A stretch of 64,000 nt of DNA, from positions 62,001 to 126,000 of the forward strand of contig NZ_JAMXFC010000012.1 of assembly GCF_025370755.1 (NCBI RefSeq), given 5' to 3'. Under the pieces are notes generated by a model. It was not told the DNA's origin, did no database searches, and saw only the letters and a list, made by a program, of their open reading frames with translations. The number at the start of each line of letters is the position of its first letter. Position 1 is the stretch's first letter. Positions 33,805 through 42,811 of the stretch are shown here, piece by piece. Both the position numbers and the translations under genes were made by a program. The stretch comes from Laspinema sp. D2d (GTDB lineage: Bacteria > Cyanobacteriota > Cyanobacteriia > Cyanobacteriales > Laspinemataceae).

Positions 33805-34413
33805 ATGATCGACCTCTACACCTTTCCAACTCCCAATGGACGCAAGGTTTCTATTCTGTTAGAAGAGTTAGGTCTTTCCTACAATGTCCATAAAATTGAT
33901 ATTACCCAGGGGGAACAATTTTCTCCAGACTTTGTAGAGATTAATCCAAATAGCAAAATTCCGGCAATTATCGACCATGATACAGAAATAACTGTCTTTG
34001 AATCGGGGGCTATTTTGATATATTTGGCTGAAAAAACTGGGAAATTATTCCCAACAGAGACTAAATCTCGCTATCAAGTTATCGAATGGTTAATGTTTCA
34101 AATGGCAAGTGTAGGGCCGATGTTTGGTCAATTTAATCATTTTAATCGGTTTGCGCCGGAAAAAGTTCCTTATGCGATCGCGCGGTATGAGCAAGAAACG
34201 TTACGACTGTATGGAGTATTAGATAAACAATTGGCCGATCGCCCCTATATTGCGGGGGAAAATTACTCCATTGCGGATATTGCGCTTTATCCCTGGGTTG
34301 CCAGTTACGGGTTTATGGGGTTGACTTTGGAACAACATCCCCATTTGAAACACTGGGTAGAAATACTACAGGAACGACCGGCAGTACAACGAGGCATGGC
34401 AGTCCCCACATAA
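33805..34413 (+). CDS. yfcG: Glutathione S-transferase family, YfcG-like disulfide-bond oxidoreductase
   Basis: 202 aa. It starts at the ATG 33805 (MIDLYTFPTPNGRKV), where the family always starts, with TAGGAGA upstream. It is co-linear with E. coli YfcG (nu class): the active-site TPNG near residue 8-11, NPNSKIPAI for glutathione binding, ESGAILIYLAEKTGKLFP, and in the helical domain FNHFNRFAPEKVPYAIARYEQE and the ENYSIADIALYPW capping motif. Nu-class proteins reduce disulfides and bind glutathione disulfide or two glutathiones rather than conjugating substrates. No extra domains are seen. The symbol is by family likeness. A hairpin of a dispersed family follows at 34486. Confidence 0.9.
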   Translation: MIDLYTFPTPNGRKVSILLEELGLSYNVHKIDITQGEQFSPDFVEINPNSKIPAIIDHDTEITVFESGAILIYLAEKTGKLFPTETKSRYQVIEWLMFQMASVGPMFGQFNHFNRFAPEKVPYAIARYEQETLRLYGVLDKQLADRPYIAGENYSIADIALYPWVASYGFMGLTLEQHPHLKHWVEILQERPAVQRGMAVPT

Positions 34414-34485
34414 ATTACTTTTTGTAAAGAGAAAATTGCGCCTAAGACAAGAACTTGGGTTAATTTTATAGGGGATGGGAGAAAG

Positions 34486-34527
34486 GACTTCAGTCGTGAC
34501 CCTGAACAGGGGATAATGACTGAAGTC
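34486..34527. repeat. GACTTCAGTC inverted repeat, dispersed family
   Basis: GACTTCAGTC (34486-34495) and GACTGAAGTC (34518-34527) form a perfect 10-bp stem. Related hairpins lie at 41253 and 56158. It separates the GST gene from the phosphoesterase gene and may act as a terminator, though no long T-run follows. Confidence 0.55.
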
Positions 34528-34617
34528 GTAACTACAAATAGGGCCAAACACTGTTGAGGGTTGATTTGATAAAGTTTGTTATGCTGGGATTATCTGTCCA
34601 CTAGGATAATTACAGGT

Positions 34618-35469
34618 ATGCACGGGTTTCTGACCGGATCTTTAAAAATTGAACGGTTAAACGTGGCGATCGCCGACTTACCCACCCATCTGATTGGAAC
34701 AAAATTAGTCCAGTTATCCGATTTTCATTATGAAAAGGAGGGATTGTCAGATCAACTCTTGGCCGAGGCGATCGCCGCTTCCAATCATGCCGACCCCGAT
34801 TTAGTCCTGATGACTGGGGACTATGTAACCCATAATCCTGACTGTATTTACCCTTTGGTATTGCAACTCAAGCATCTCCAAAGTCGCAAGGGTATTTATG
34901 GGATTTTAGGCAATCATGATATCAAGTTGCCTCACTCTAAGTCAACCATTATAACAGCTTTTGAGAAGATTGGAATTCCTATTCTTTGGAATGAAGTGGC
35001 CTATCCTTTGGGGAAAGGTTTAGCCCTTTTGGGGATGGCAGAGGTGCAGTCGGGTCAGTTTAATACTCGGGCAGTTTTTCCCGGAATTAATCAGTCAATT
35101 CCCCGCATTGTTCTTTCTCATAGTCCAGATACTGCCGCTTATTTACAAACCCTGCGGGTGGATTTACAGCTATCCGGTCATACTCATGGAGGACAAATTA
35201 TTTTACCCAAAATTGGGCCGCTTCCAGCTTATTTCAAATGCTTTCGTGAAAAAGTTCCTAAAGGGTTGAGACAATGGATTCCTTATTTATCCAAAAACTC
35301 TTATAAAGTGGTGGAGCGATGGGAGTGGTCTCAAGGGTTACATCAGGTCGGAAACAATCAACTTTATGTGAGTCGAGGATTGGGGACTTATTTCCCGGGA
35401 CGGTTATTTTGCCCCCCAGAAGTCACCATTATTACGTTGCATAAAGATGAGGATAAAACCAGGGAATAA
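34618..35469 (+). CDS. Calcineurin-like metallophosphoesterase (YkuE-like)
   Basis: 283 aa from the ATG at 34618, with AGGA upstream; a TTG at 34576 would add 14 residues. The five metallophosphoesterase blocks are all visible: QLSDFHYE (D-x-H), LMTGDYV (GD), ILGNHDI (GNHD), VLSHSPD (H) and SGHTHGGQ (GHTH). It therefore binds two metals and hydrolyses a phosphoester. The length and order match YkuE-like enzymes, but it lacks the N-terminal membrane segment many of them have. The substrate is unknown. The gene stands between two repeats and is probably monocistronic; the following gene has its own candidate promoter. Confidence 0.9.
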   Translation: MHGFLTGSLKIERLNVAIADLPTHLIGTKLVQLSDFHYEKEGLSDQLLAEAIAASNHADPDLVLMTGDYVTHNPDCIYPLVLQLKHLQSRKGIYGILGNHDIKLPHSKSTIITAFEKIGIPILWNEVAYPLGKGLALLGMAEVQSGQFNTRAVFPGINQSIPRIVLSHSPDTAAYLQTLRVDLQLSGHTHGGQIILPKIGPLPAYFKCFREKVPKGLRQWIPYLSKNSYKVVERWEWSQGLHQVGNNQLYVSRGLGTYFPGRLFCPPEVTIITLHKDEDKTRE

Positions 35470-35500
35470 AGCGGGTTTTACCCCGATGATATTCCCGAAC

Positions 35501-35506
35501 TATAAT
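35501..35506 (+). promoter_or_regulatory. Candidate -10 box (TATAAT) of the serpin gene
   Basis: TATAAT lies 62 nt upstream of the serpin ATG at 35568. A poor -35 candidate TTTACC sits 18 nt further upstream. The perfect -10 and the placement between two genes support a promoter. Confidence 0.45.
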
Positions 35507-35567
35507 AGCTTAGGGTGCTGTCTATAAGGTTCTGATTTAAAAATGATACAGAATGTAGTGGACTGGT

Positions 35568-36881
35568 ATGAAAAAAGATTGTATGGATGCGGTAAGACCG
35601 ATCTCGTTATTGGGTGCAGTGGCGATCGCGACCCTGGGTTGGATGGCCCGATTGGAGGGTTCTGAACCTCCTTATCCCTTGATTCCTGCTCTCAATATGA
35701 GCCATCCGCCAGCGGCTGGACCCTTGTGGATTAGTTTAAATGGAGTATTAGAAAATCCGGTGACTACTCAACCCATTATTACAGCGAATACTCGCTTTGG
35801 CCTCAAGTTATTGTCTCAAATTTATCAACAAGAAAAAGAGAAAAATATATTTATTTCTCCCTTCAGTTTAACTCTCGCTTTACAAATGCTCAATGGGGGT
35901 GCAAAGGGAGCAACTTATGAGGCGATCGCCTCAGTTTTGGAAACTCCAGGGATAGATCAAGAGCAAATTGACCTTACCCTATCCGCACTCCAATCTTACC
36001 TGAAAGAAATCGATTCAGATGTAGATTTATCCCTTGCCAATTCGGTTTGGATGAGGCCAGGGGACTCTTTTAATGCTAATTTTATTGACAGGACCCAAAC
36101 CCATTACCAAGCAATAATTCGGGAAATTGATTTGAGTAACCCTGCCATTGCTGCCCCAGTAATTAATGGATGGGTAGCTGAAGAAACTCGCCAAAAAATA
36201 GATCATATTTTAATGCCTACGGACTTAAATAGTAGTACAATTGCTATATTATTGAATGCTATTTACTTTAAATCGGCCTGGTTGAGTCCATTTTCTGAAT
36301 CAGACACTCGGGAGCATCCTTTTACCTTAGCTGATGGACAGAGCAAACTTCATCCCTTGATGTTTCAAACTCAAGACTTTGCTTATTATGAAAATGCTTT
36401 ATTCCAAGCTATTGCCTTGCCTTATGGCAATACAGCGGAAGTAAATTTATATATTTTTCTGCCAAATCCTGAAGTTGGATTAGATTCTTTTTTAGAACAG
36501 TTGACTCCCGAAAATTGGAATGGATGGCTTAAAGAATATTGGGAACATAAACCTATAAAGTTGGGTTTGCCACGCTTTAAAATAGAATATGACGTTGAAT
36601 TGAAAGATATTTTAACTGCGATGAATATGGGAATAGCTTTTAGCCCAGAGGCAGATTTTAGCTCCATTACTTCAGGACCTTTTTTCCTTAGTAAAGTTAA
36701 GCATAAAACGTTTTTAGAAGTGAATGAAGAAGGAACGGAAGCATCGGGAGTAACGGCAGTAGTAGCGACGCGCAGTATGCCAAGGCAAATGATTATTGAT
36801 CGCCCTTTCTTTTTTGCAATTCGCGATGATACCACCGGCACTGTACTGTTTATGGGAACTTTAGTTAACCCGACACTTTAA
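35568..36881 (+). CDS. Serpin family serine protease inhibitor, probably exported
   Basis: 437 aa. A hydrophobic N-terminal segment (about 10-27, ISLLGAVAIATLGWMARL) suggests a signal peptide or anchor. The serpin body follows: IFISPFSLTLALQMLNGGAKGATYEAI, LSLANSVWM, LLNAIYFKSAWLSPFSE, AIALPYG. The hinge of the reactive loop is EEGTEASGVTAVVA (residues 387-400), small-residue rich as required for loop insertion and inhibition. By the standard count, with Gly389 as P15, P1 would be Ser403 and P1' Met404, with Arg402 at P2. A 16-residue loop would make Arg402 P1 and give trypsin specificity. The C-terminal DRPFFFAIRDDTTGTVLFMG is typical. The target protease is not visible in the window. Confidence 0.93.
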   Translation: MKKDCMDAVRPISLLGAVAIATLGWMARLEGSEPPYPLIPALNMSHPPAAGPLWISLNGVLENPVTTQPIITANTRFGLKLLSQIYQQEKEKNIFISPFSLTLALQMLNGGAKGATYEAIASVLETPGIDQEQIDLTLSALQSYLKEIDSDVDLSLANSVWMRPGDSFNANFIDRTQTHYQAIIREIDLSNPAIAAPVINGWVAEETRQKIDHILMPTDLNSSTIAILLNAIYFKSAWLSPFSESDTREHPFTLADGQSKLHPLMFQTQDFAYYENALFQAIALPYGNTAEVNLYIFLPNPEVGLDSFLEQLTPENWNGWLKEYWEHKPIKLGLPRFKIEYDVELKDILTAMNMGIAFSPEADFSSITSGPFFLSKVKHKTFLEVNEEGTEASGVTAVVATRSMPRQMIIDRPFFFAIRDDTTGTVLFMGTLVNPTL

Positions 36882-36936
36882 AGGCCATAAATTACAGGCT
36901 GCCATTTTAAAAAATTTGTTGATAGAATTAAGGATT

Positions 36937-36982
36937 GGGAGCATTTTTCTTTCGGGCTAGAGTAAGGAAAGAAGATGCTCCC
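36937..36982. terminator. Hairpin between convergent serpin and lipoprotein genes
   Basis: GGGAGCAT (36937-36944) pairs with ATGCTCCC (36975-36982), with further pairing of TTTCTTTC and GAAAGAAG inside. It is a strong stem with no T-run on either strand, placed between two convergent genes. Confidence 0.5.
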
Positions 36983-37032
36983 AGGGACAGACGAAACAAC
37001 TGAAGCGGTTACTAAAAACTACTCAGAAAACC

Positions 37033-37680
37033 TTAACGATTTATGGTTACAGGTTCGATGTATTGGGTATTGGCACGAATGAAACAATTGCTCGTTTGTT
37101 CCGGTCCGTTGCTACTTTCTACAAACATCCAAGGTTGATTGTTGGAATCAAAGGTTAAGACAAATCCACCGGGAGAAAGTGCGGCTTGAAAGGTAGAATC
37201 AGGGGGTAATGTTCCTGTTACGGGCCAACTGCCAATATTTAAGGCCCCGGCAGAGGGATTCCACACTTGATCAATGGGTTGATCGCCCATGCGACAGTTC
37301 AACCCGTTGGGGTCTGGGTCTACGACTCGCCAATTGATATGATTAGATTTACCTGTATAATCCCCTTGGGCATTGGTTTGAGGTAACACCGAGGAGGCGA
37401 CTGGAGGCATTTCATCTGGTGTGTCGCTGCCGCGATCGTCTTGAATGGGGGGTGAGGTGGGATTGACTACGGGAGATTGGGGGGATTGGGTAGATGGGGG
37501 GGATGGGGGAGAGGGGGGAGATTGGGGAGATTGGGGGGATGGGGGAGATTGGGGGGATGTGGTACAGCTTACGGTAGTCAGGGTGACGATCGCCAGTAAA
37601 AGTGGTAACCCTAAAGGCTTAAATCTACTCCGATTGTTGCCCAATTGAGTCAGAGTTTTCCACAAATAATCCAAATGCAT
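37033..37680 (-). CDS. Putative lipoprotein with a PQSPPSP linker and small C-terminal domain
   Basis: 215 aa. Residues 20-38 form a hydrophobic signal segment ending TTVSC (Cys39), a slightly atypical lipobox. Residues about 42-70 are a proline/serine/glutamine linker of repeated PQSPPSP units, encoded by a microsatellite of the same type as the non-coding tract at 23017. The C-terminal part (about 100-210) has two cysteine-containing strands (NGLNCRMG and QTSNCFIR) and conserved-looking segments NHINWRVVDPDPNG and VLTFDSNNQPWMFVE. This is reminiscent of a small SH3-like or beta-sandwich domain of exported cyanobacterial proteins. The function is unknown. It converges on the serpin gene. Confidence 0.75.
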   Translation of the reverse strand: MHLDYLWKTLTQLGNNRSRFKPLGLPLLLAIVTLTTVSCTTSPQSPPSPQSPQSPPSPPSPPSTQSPQSPVVNPTSPPIQDDRGSDTPDEMPPVASSVLPQTNAQGDYTGKSNHINWRVVDPDPNGLNCRMGDQPIDQVWNPSAGALNIGSWPVTGTLPPDSTFQAALSPGGFVLTFDSNNQPWMFVESSNGPEQTSNCFIRANTQYIEPVTINR

Positions 37681-37798
37681 AACTTTCTGTTTCCCTATGC
37701 TAAATCAGTGAATAGTTCAATTTTCTGTTCGTCAGACTTAATTCGGGATATCCTGATTCCCGACTCTAATTTCTTGGCGGAATAATCCCCTCGAAAAT

Positions 37799-38512
37799 CT
37801 AGTCGGGGCCTGATAATGAGGAGGATTCACCCCCGGACCCAAATCGATACCCTTTTCCATAAACGGTATGAATTAATGGTACCTCCCCACGGGCTTCTAT
37901 TTTGCGCCGAAGTAGGCGAATTTGGGCGGCGAGGACGTTGCTACTCGGTTTTTCCCCAGTAGGCCATAAATGTTGATAAATTTCGCTATGGGTGAGTAAT
38001 TGTCCGCTGTGGCGCATAAAATATTCCAGGAGGGTACTTTCTTTTTCGGAGAGTTCGATGGTGCGCCCGCCTCGATATGCTAACTGGTTTTCGCGGTCGA
38101 GTTCCAAGTCATCCGAGTGAAGGTGAGTCTCAGGGTCAGGGGTTTTCTGGGTAGCCGATCGCCGCAGTTGTGCTCGCACTCGTGCTAATAATTCTAGCAA
38201 TTCAAACGGTTTCACGAGATAATCATCGGCCCCAGCATCCAGTCCTTGAACGCGATCGTCTAAGGTATCTTTCGCCGTCAGAAATAGAACCGGCGTCACA
38301 TCCCCTTGACGGCGGATTTCTTGACAAATGGCTAACCCCGATTGGTGGGGTAACATCCAATCTAAAATCAGCAAGTCATATCCCCCTTGGCGCGCTAATT
38401 TGGCCCCGGTTGCGCCATCGGAGGCGACTTCTACTTGATATCCTTCCCGGGTCAGAACCCGAGTTAAAGGTTCCGTGAGTTGGACTTCATCATCCACTAA
38501 AAGAATTCGCAT
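37799..38512 (-). CDS. OmpR-family response regulator (RppA-like)
   Basis: 237 aa. The receiver domain (1-120) has DDE at 7-9, the phosphorylated Asp in LLILDWMLPHQSG (about residue 52), the Thr in LFLTAKD and the Lys in YLVKPFE. The C-terminal winged helix (about 130-230) has LSEKESTLLEYF and VYGKGYRFG. From memory it is closest to cyanobacterial RppA-type regulators (Synechocystis RppA is linked to nickel and redox responses), but I do not give the symbol because the match is remembered, not computed. No histidine kinase gene is adjacent, so the partner is elsewhere. ATG at 38512; it is divergent from hisG with 124 nt between. Confidence 0.92.
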   Translation of the reverse strand: MRILLVDDEVQLTEPLTRVLTREGYQVEVASDGATGAKLARQGGYDLLILDWMLPHQSGLAICQEIRRQGDVTPVLFLTAKDTLDDRVQGLDAGADDYLVKPFELLELLARVRAQLRRSATQKTPDPETHLHSDDLELDRENQLAYRGGRTIELSEKESTLLEYFMRHSGQLLTHSEIYQHLWPTGEKPSSNVLAAQIRLLRRKIEARGEVPLIHTVYGKGYRFGSGGESSSLSGPD

Positions 38513-38636
38513 TATGTATGATTGGTGAGGGTTAAAGGTTAGAAACGAGGGTCAGAATCCCGGTTTGTTGTCCCCGATTCTAAATCTTGTCCCCATTCCC
38601 CAGTAAAATCTAAAACCGATATTCTCATTTTGTCTT

Positions 38637-39281
38637 ATGCTGACCGTCGCTTTACCGAAAGGATCGTTGTTAACTGATAGCATCCGACTGTTGCAGTCGG
38701 TGGGATTGGATTTTAGTGCATTTCTGGATTCATCGAATCGACAGTTGCAAATTTTAGACCCGACGGGGACCGCCAGGGCGCTGTTGGTGAGGACCCATGA
38801 TGTGCCGGTTTATGTGGAGTACGGTCAAGCACAGTTGGGGGTTGCCGGTTATGATGTGTTGAGGGAAAAACAGCCGCGAGTCGCCCAGGTCCTGGATTTG
38901 GGATTTGGCAAATGTCGGTTATCGGTGGCGGTGAAGGAGTCGAGTCCCTACCGGCGATCGCTGGATTTACCCGCTCACGGACGAGTTGCTAGTAAGTTTG
39001 TTCATTGTGCCCGGGAATACTTTCAACGGTTGGATTTGCCGGTGGAAATCGTGCCTCTATCGGGTTCTGTAGAACTGGGACCGATTACGGGGATGTCGGA
39101 GGCGATCGTTGATTTGGTCTCCACGGGACGGACTCTCAAGGAAAATGGCCTAATCGAAATGGAAGTGTTATTTGAGAGTTCGGCAAGATTGATTGCCCAT
39201 CCGATTAGCTATCGCCTCAATACCGATGGCATCTGCGATCGCATTGCCGCCATCCGCGAAATGACCACAACCGCTGTGTAA
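38637..39281 (+). CDS. hisG: ATP phosphoribosyltransferase, short form (HisG)
   Basis: 214 aa. It catalyses the first step of histidine synthesis, ATP plus PRPP giving phosphoribosyl-ATP. [11 protein letters not shown] at the N-terminus, [15 protein letters not shown], and the PRPP-binding [21 protein letters not shown] (residues about 158-178) are clear. It lacks the C-terminal regulatory domain of long HisG, so it is the HisGS type, which needs the HisZ subunit for activity and feedback inhibition; hisZ is not in the window. ATG at 38637. It is followed after 85 nt by the ABC exporter on the same strand; there is no evidence that they share a function. Confidence 0.97.
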   Translation: MLTVALPKGSLLTDSIRLLQSVGLDFSAFLDSSNRQLQILDPTGTARALLVRTHDVPVYVEYGQAQLGVAGYDVLREKQPRVAQVLDLGFGKCRLSVAVKESSPYRRSLDLPAHGRVASKFVHCAREYFQRLDLPVEIVPLSGSVELGPITGMSEAIVDLVSTGRTLKENGLIEMEVLFESSARLIAHPISYRLNTDGICDRIAAIREMTTTAV

Positions 39282-39366
39282 TCCCGGGGATTCCCCAAAC
39301 CGATCGCCTCGGGGGTTGCGCTACAGTGGGAGGACATCTGTTTTCCATTGTCCATAAGGTTTATTG

Positions 39367-41244
39367 ATGACTCGCTTATCACCGCCCCCAACTCCCAAAG
39401 AAGGTCGATCGCCCCGTCGTGAAAATGATTGGCGTTTATTTCTGCGCTTGGTTCCTTATGCCCGTCGCAGTGGTCGTCTGTTGGGGATTTCCCTGATTTT
39501 ATTAGTCCCCTTAGCCTTTGCAGGGGCGGTCCAACCGATTATTATTGGACAGGCGATTTCCCTAATTCGGGGCGAACCTACCAATCTCCCGTTTTTGTCA
39601 ACGGTGACCCTGCAACAAGGTTTAAATCTCCTTTCTGGGTTACTCTTGTTGACGATTACGGTTAGATTTGCCTTACAAGCCATTCAGTCTTATTTCGTTC
39701 AGGAAGTCGGGCAGAAAATTACCGCCGATATCCGCAATGATTTGTTTGATCATGTCACCTCTTTGGCGGTCCGGTTTTTCGATCGCACTCCTGTCGGACG
39801 CTTGATTACCCGCCTGACTAGCGATGTGGAAGCCCTCGGAGAGGTGTTTTCTACGGGCGCAATTGGGGTCGTCACGGATTTATTTTCCATTGCGATCGTC
39901 TTAATCATCATGTTCTATCGGCAATGGCAATTAGCACTCCTGCTATTACTAATGCTGATTCCGATCGCTTCCTTAATTATTTATTTTCAACAGCAATATC
40001 GCCAAGAAAACTATAAAGCGCGAGAAGAACTCTCCTCCCTCAACTCTAAGCTACAAGAAAATATTGTGGGCGTTGGAGTGGTCCAAATCTTTCGCCGGGA
40101 AGCTTTTAATGCGGAAATTTTCCGGGTGAATAACCAGCATTATATTAAAGCGGTTGACAAAACCATTTTTTATGATTCGGCTGTCTCTGCAACCTTAGAA
40201 TGGATTGCCTTTGTGGCGATCGCCGGAGTCTTGTGGTTAGGCGGTCAACTGGTCCTCGGCGACACCCTGACGGTGGGGAGATTAGCAGAATTTATCCTAT
40301 TTTCCCAGCGCTTATTTGACCCCCTGCGCCAATTTGCCGAGAAATTCACCGCGATTCAAGCTGGATTTACTGCCATTGAACGGATTAGCGATATTTTCAA
40401 CGAACCCATCGAAATTCGCGATCCGGATGTGAAGGAAAGGACCGTGGATGCCCCGTGGCAAGGTGCAGCCCCAAGAAGCACGTCTCGGGCGATCGCTGAC
40501 TCTAACAACCCTCATGCTGGGGAAATTCGCTTCGAGAACGTTTCTTTTGCCTATAAAAATGATGAATATGTTCTCAAAAACCTCGACTTTACCATCAAAC
40601 CCGGTGAAAAAGTCGCCCTAGTCGGTCCTACAGGGGCGGGAAAAAGTTCCATTGTCCGGTTGTTGTGTCGGCTATATGAAGCGAGTCAAGGTCAAATTCT
40701 CGTCGATGGCGTCAATGTTCGAGATATGCGTCAAGCCGAATTACGCCAGCATATTGGTGTAATTTTACAGGATGGATTTTTGTTCGCCGGGGATGTGAAA
40801 AGTAACATCAGCTTGGGAGAAACCTATAGCCTAGCTGAGATTCAATCCGCCGCAGAACGAACCAATGTCGCCAGTTTTATTGAGGATTTACCCCAAGGAT
40901 ACAATACCCAATTACGGGAACGAGGGACTAATTTATCTGGGGGACAAAAGCAATTGTTAGCCTTTGCTAGGGCAGCAATTCGTAATCCGAAAATTTTAGT
41001 CCTCGATGAAGCAACCGCTAGTTTAGATGTAGGAACGGAGGCATTAATTCAAGATGCCTTAGACCATTTATTACAGAACCGCACAGCGATTATTATCGCC
41101 CACCGTCTCTCGACCATTAAAAATGTTGATCGCATTCTCGTCCTCAAACAGGGTCAACTGGTGGAACAAGGCAGTCATGAGGAATTGCTGCAACAAGGTG
41201 GACTCTATGCCGGGTTATATCAGTTACAGATGTTAGGAAAGTAA
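39367..41244 (+). CDS. ABC exporter, fused membrane and ATPase domains
   Basis: 625 aa from the ATG at 39367 (a TTG directly precedes it). The N-terminal six-helix domain (about 30-345) includes SLILLVPLAFAGAVQPIIIG, TPVGRLITRLTSDVEAL and LLLLLMLIPIASLIIYF. The ATPase domain has Walker A GPTGAGKSS (about 418-426), Q-loop GVILQDGFLF, signature LSGGQKQLL (about 521) and Walker B ILVLDEATASLD with the switch histidine in IIAHRLST. It is a half transporter that must dimerise, of the MsbA/LmrA-like type, exporting a lipid, drug or peptide not identifiable from sequence. Two hairpins follow the stop codon. Confidence 0.95.
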   Translation: MTRLSPPPTPKEGRSPRRENDWRLFLRLVPYARRSGRLLGISLILLVPLAFAGAVQPIIIGQAISLIRGEPTNLPFLSTVTLQQGLNLLSGLLLLTITVRFALQAIQSYFVQEVGQKITADIRNDLFDHVTSLAVRFFDRTPVGRLITRLTSDVEALGEVFSTGAIGVVTDLFSIAIVLIIMFYRQWQLALLLLLMLIPIASLIIYFQQQYRQENYKAREELSSLNSKLQENIVGVGVVQIFRREAFNAEIFRVNNQHYIKAVDKTIFYDSAVSATLEWIAFVAIAGVLWLGGQLVLGDTLTVGRLAEFILFSQRLFDPLRQFAEKFTAIQAGFTAIERISDIFNEPIEIRDPDVKERTVDAPWQGAAPRSTSRAIADSNNPHAGEIRFENVSFAYKNDEYVLKNLDFTIKPGEKVALVGPTGAGKSSIVRLLCRLYEASQGQILVDGVNVRDMRQAELRQHIGVILQDGFLFAGDVKSNISLGETYSLAEIQSAAERTNVASFIEDLPQGYNTQLRERGTNLSGGQKQLLAFARAAIRNPKILVLDEATASLDVGTEALIQDALDHLLQNRTAIIIAHRLSTIKNVDRILVLKQGQLVEQGSHEELLQQGGLYAGLYQLQMLGK

Positions 41245-41252
41245 GAAGATTT

Positions 41253-41296
41253 TTCCGGTTTGTAGTAATGACTGCGGTTGTTACTACAAACCGGAA
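41253..41296 (+). terminator. 16-bp perfect hairpin after the ABC exporter gene
   Basis: TTCCGGTTTGTAGTAA (41253-41268) and TTACTACAAACCGGAA (41281-41296) are perfect inverted copies with a 12-nt loop. It belongs to the dispersed GTAGTAA/GACTTCAGTC-type family. Its place 8 nt after the stop suggests a role in 3' end formation. Confidence 0.65.
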
Positions 41297-41390
41297 TAAC
41301 GCCTGAAGGCGTGACTACGAACTAAGATAAAGCAAAAAAATTATATATATTGCGGCACAGATTCCCATGATACTAATATACACAAAATAC

Positions 41391-41420
41391 GATCGCCTGT
41401 CAAGAGGCGATCGCCTTTTT
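41391..41420 (+). terminator. HIP1-based terminator
   Basis: GATCGCCT (41391-41398) pairs with AGGCGATC (41405-41412), followed by GCCTTTTTATT. It is a usable intrinsic terminator for + strand transcription from the ABC exporter, built from two HIP1 sites. Confidence 0.6.
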
Positions 41421-41484
41421 ATTGTGAGTTAGCGCCAGATTAGTATAATCAGGTGCTACTCGGATGGAGGTCTAGGGCAGAGGG

Positions 41485-42393
41485 TCAAGCCTGGATTTCA
41501 TGTAACAACGCTTGGAAGCGGAGGTCATGGCGAATCGAGTCCCAAGTTCCATCCAGACGAGTCCGTTCTTGATAGTCCTCTGGGGCTTGGGAAATATAAG
41601 CGTGCAAATGTTCGATCGCCCGTTCAATTTGACCGAGGAGGAGATGACAGGTGGCCTTGGCATAATGGACTTCGGGAAAATCCGCCTCAATATCCAGGGC
41701 CTCGGCATAGTTGGCGATCGCCTTTTCATACCGGCCAAACCGTTGCCAGGTTTCCCCGCGACGATACCAGGCCCAGCGATCGTGCGGACGGAGGTCTAAG
41801 GCGCAGTCATAACTATCAAGCGCTTCTTCATAGCGATTATGTTTGGCTAACACTTCCCCGCGACGATACCAGGCCCAATAGTCATCCCGGCGTTCTTTGA
41901 GGGCCTGGTCAAAGCTGGCGACTGCCTCCTCAAGCCGTCCAAGTTCCCCCAATGCTTTACCCCGTTGATACCAGGCCCAATAGTCCCGGGACCGCAATTC
42001 TAAGGCTTTATCATAATTGGCAACGGCCTCTTCATGGCAGTTGGTATGTCTTAAGGCATTCCCCCGGCGATACCAGGCCCAATAATCATTAGGTTTGCTT
42101 TCCAGTGCCTGGTCATAGGAGGCAACAGCCTCTGGATAGCGTTGGATCGCCGCCAGTGCATTGGCGCGTTCATAACAGGCCCAATAATCATGGGGTCGGA
42201 TTTCCAGGGCGTGGTTATAACTGGCGATCGCCTCTTCATACCGTTTCGAGTCGTGGAGAACGCTGGCCCGCTTATACCACTCTTGATAATCCTGCGGTTG
42301 GTCTGCTGATTGGGGCTTGAGTGCCGTCGCGGTGGCGCTGTTGCCTAGATCTGTTGAACTGTCTAATCCCATTGAGTCTTGATTTTCGCTCAT
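41485..42393 (-). CDS. TPR protein with tryptophan-rich DYWAWYxRG repeats (302 aa)
   Basis: 302 aa. After a 30-residue low-complexity N-terminus come about seven 34-residue TPR units. Each has an unusual aromatic signature DYWAWY(R/Q)RGxAL at the start of the first helix and RYEEAVASYDxALE in the second. There is no signal peptide or membrane segment. TPR arrays bind partner proteins; the ligand is unknown. It is a close paralogue of the next gene upstream (42812-44005), with which it shares the motif, suggesting a local duplication and homogenisation. ATG at 42393. A cytosolic scaffold role is an inference. Confidence 0.93.
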   Translation of the reverse strand: MSENQDSMGLDSSTDLGNSATATALKPQSADQPQDYQEWYKRASVLHDSKRYEEAIASYNHALEIRPHDYWACYERANALAAIQRYPEAVASYDQALESKPNDYWAWYRRGNALRHTNCHEEAVANYDKALELRSRDYWAWYQRGKALGELGRLEEAVASFDQALKERRDDYWAWYRRGEVLAKHNRYEEALDSYDCALDLRPHDRWAWYRRGETWQRFGRYEKAIANYAEALDIEADFPEVHYAKATCHLLLGQIERAIEHLHAYISQAPEDYQERTRLDGTWDSIRHDLRFQALLHEIQA

Positions 42394-42811
42394 ATTAGCG
42401 CTCCAAAGCAGAAAATATCTGCGCTTTGTGGATTGGTTCCCTCGATTCGGGCTATCTGTGTGCCATTTAGCTGCTTGTCTGCCCTTTCGATAAGCGTTTA
42501 TACTGACCTGGCTAAACTTTTAATCCGAGGTTGCTGGGGGTCCATTTATTGTAAATCCCCTCTAAAATCTTAAGGGATTTTTGACCCTTTCTATTGAATT
42601 AAATTGATATTTTTCTTTCACGAATTAAACGCATTTTATTCCCTAATTTGAAGGGAGTTTTGTCAGTAAATCTTGACAATTTCAACCCGATGAATCGTCG
42701 GTTTCCTTGATACCGTAAACAGGGGATGAAACGTGAAAAATTTAAGCCGGTGTCTTTCAACGTTCCACCCCAAGAGTCTAAGCTCTTAGTGCAAGATCAG
42801 CCGAAAGAAAG
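42394..42811. other. Intergenic region between the two TPR genes
   Basis: 418 bp, A/T-rich in the middle, with no gene. AAATCCC (42553-42559) and GGGATTT (42574-42580) form a stem followed by TT. This may end the minus-strand TPR transcript from 44005, or simply lie upstream of the second TPR gene. No promoter pair stands out. Confidence 0.45.
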
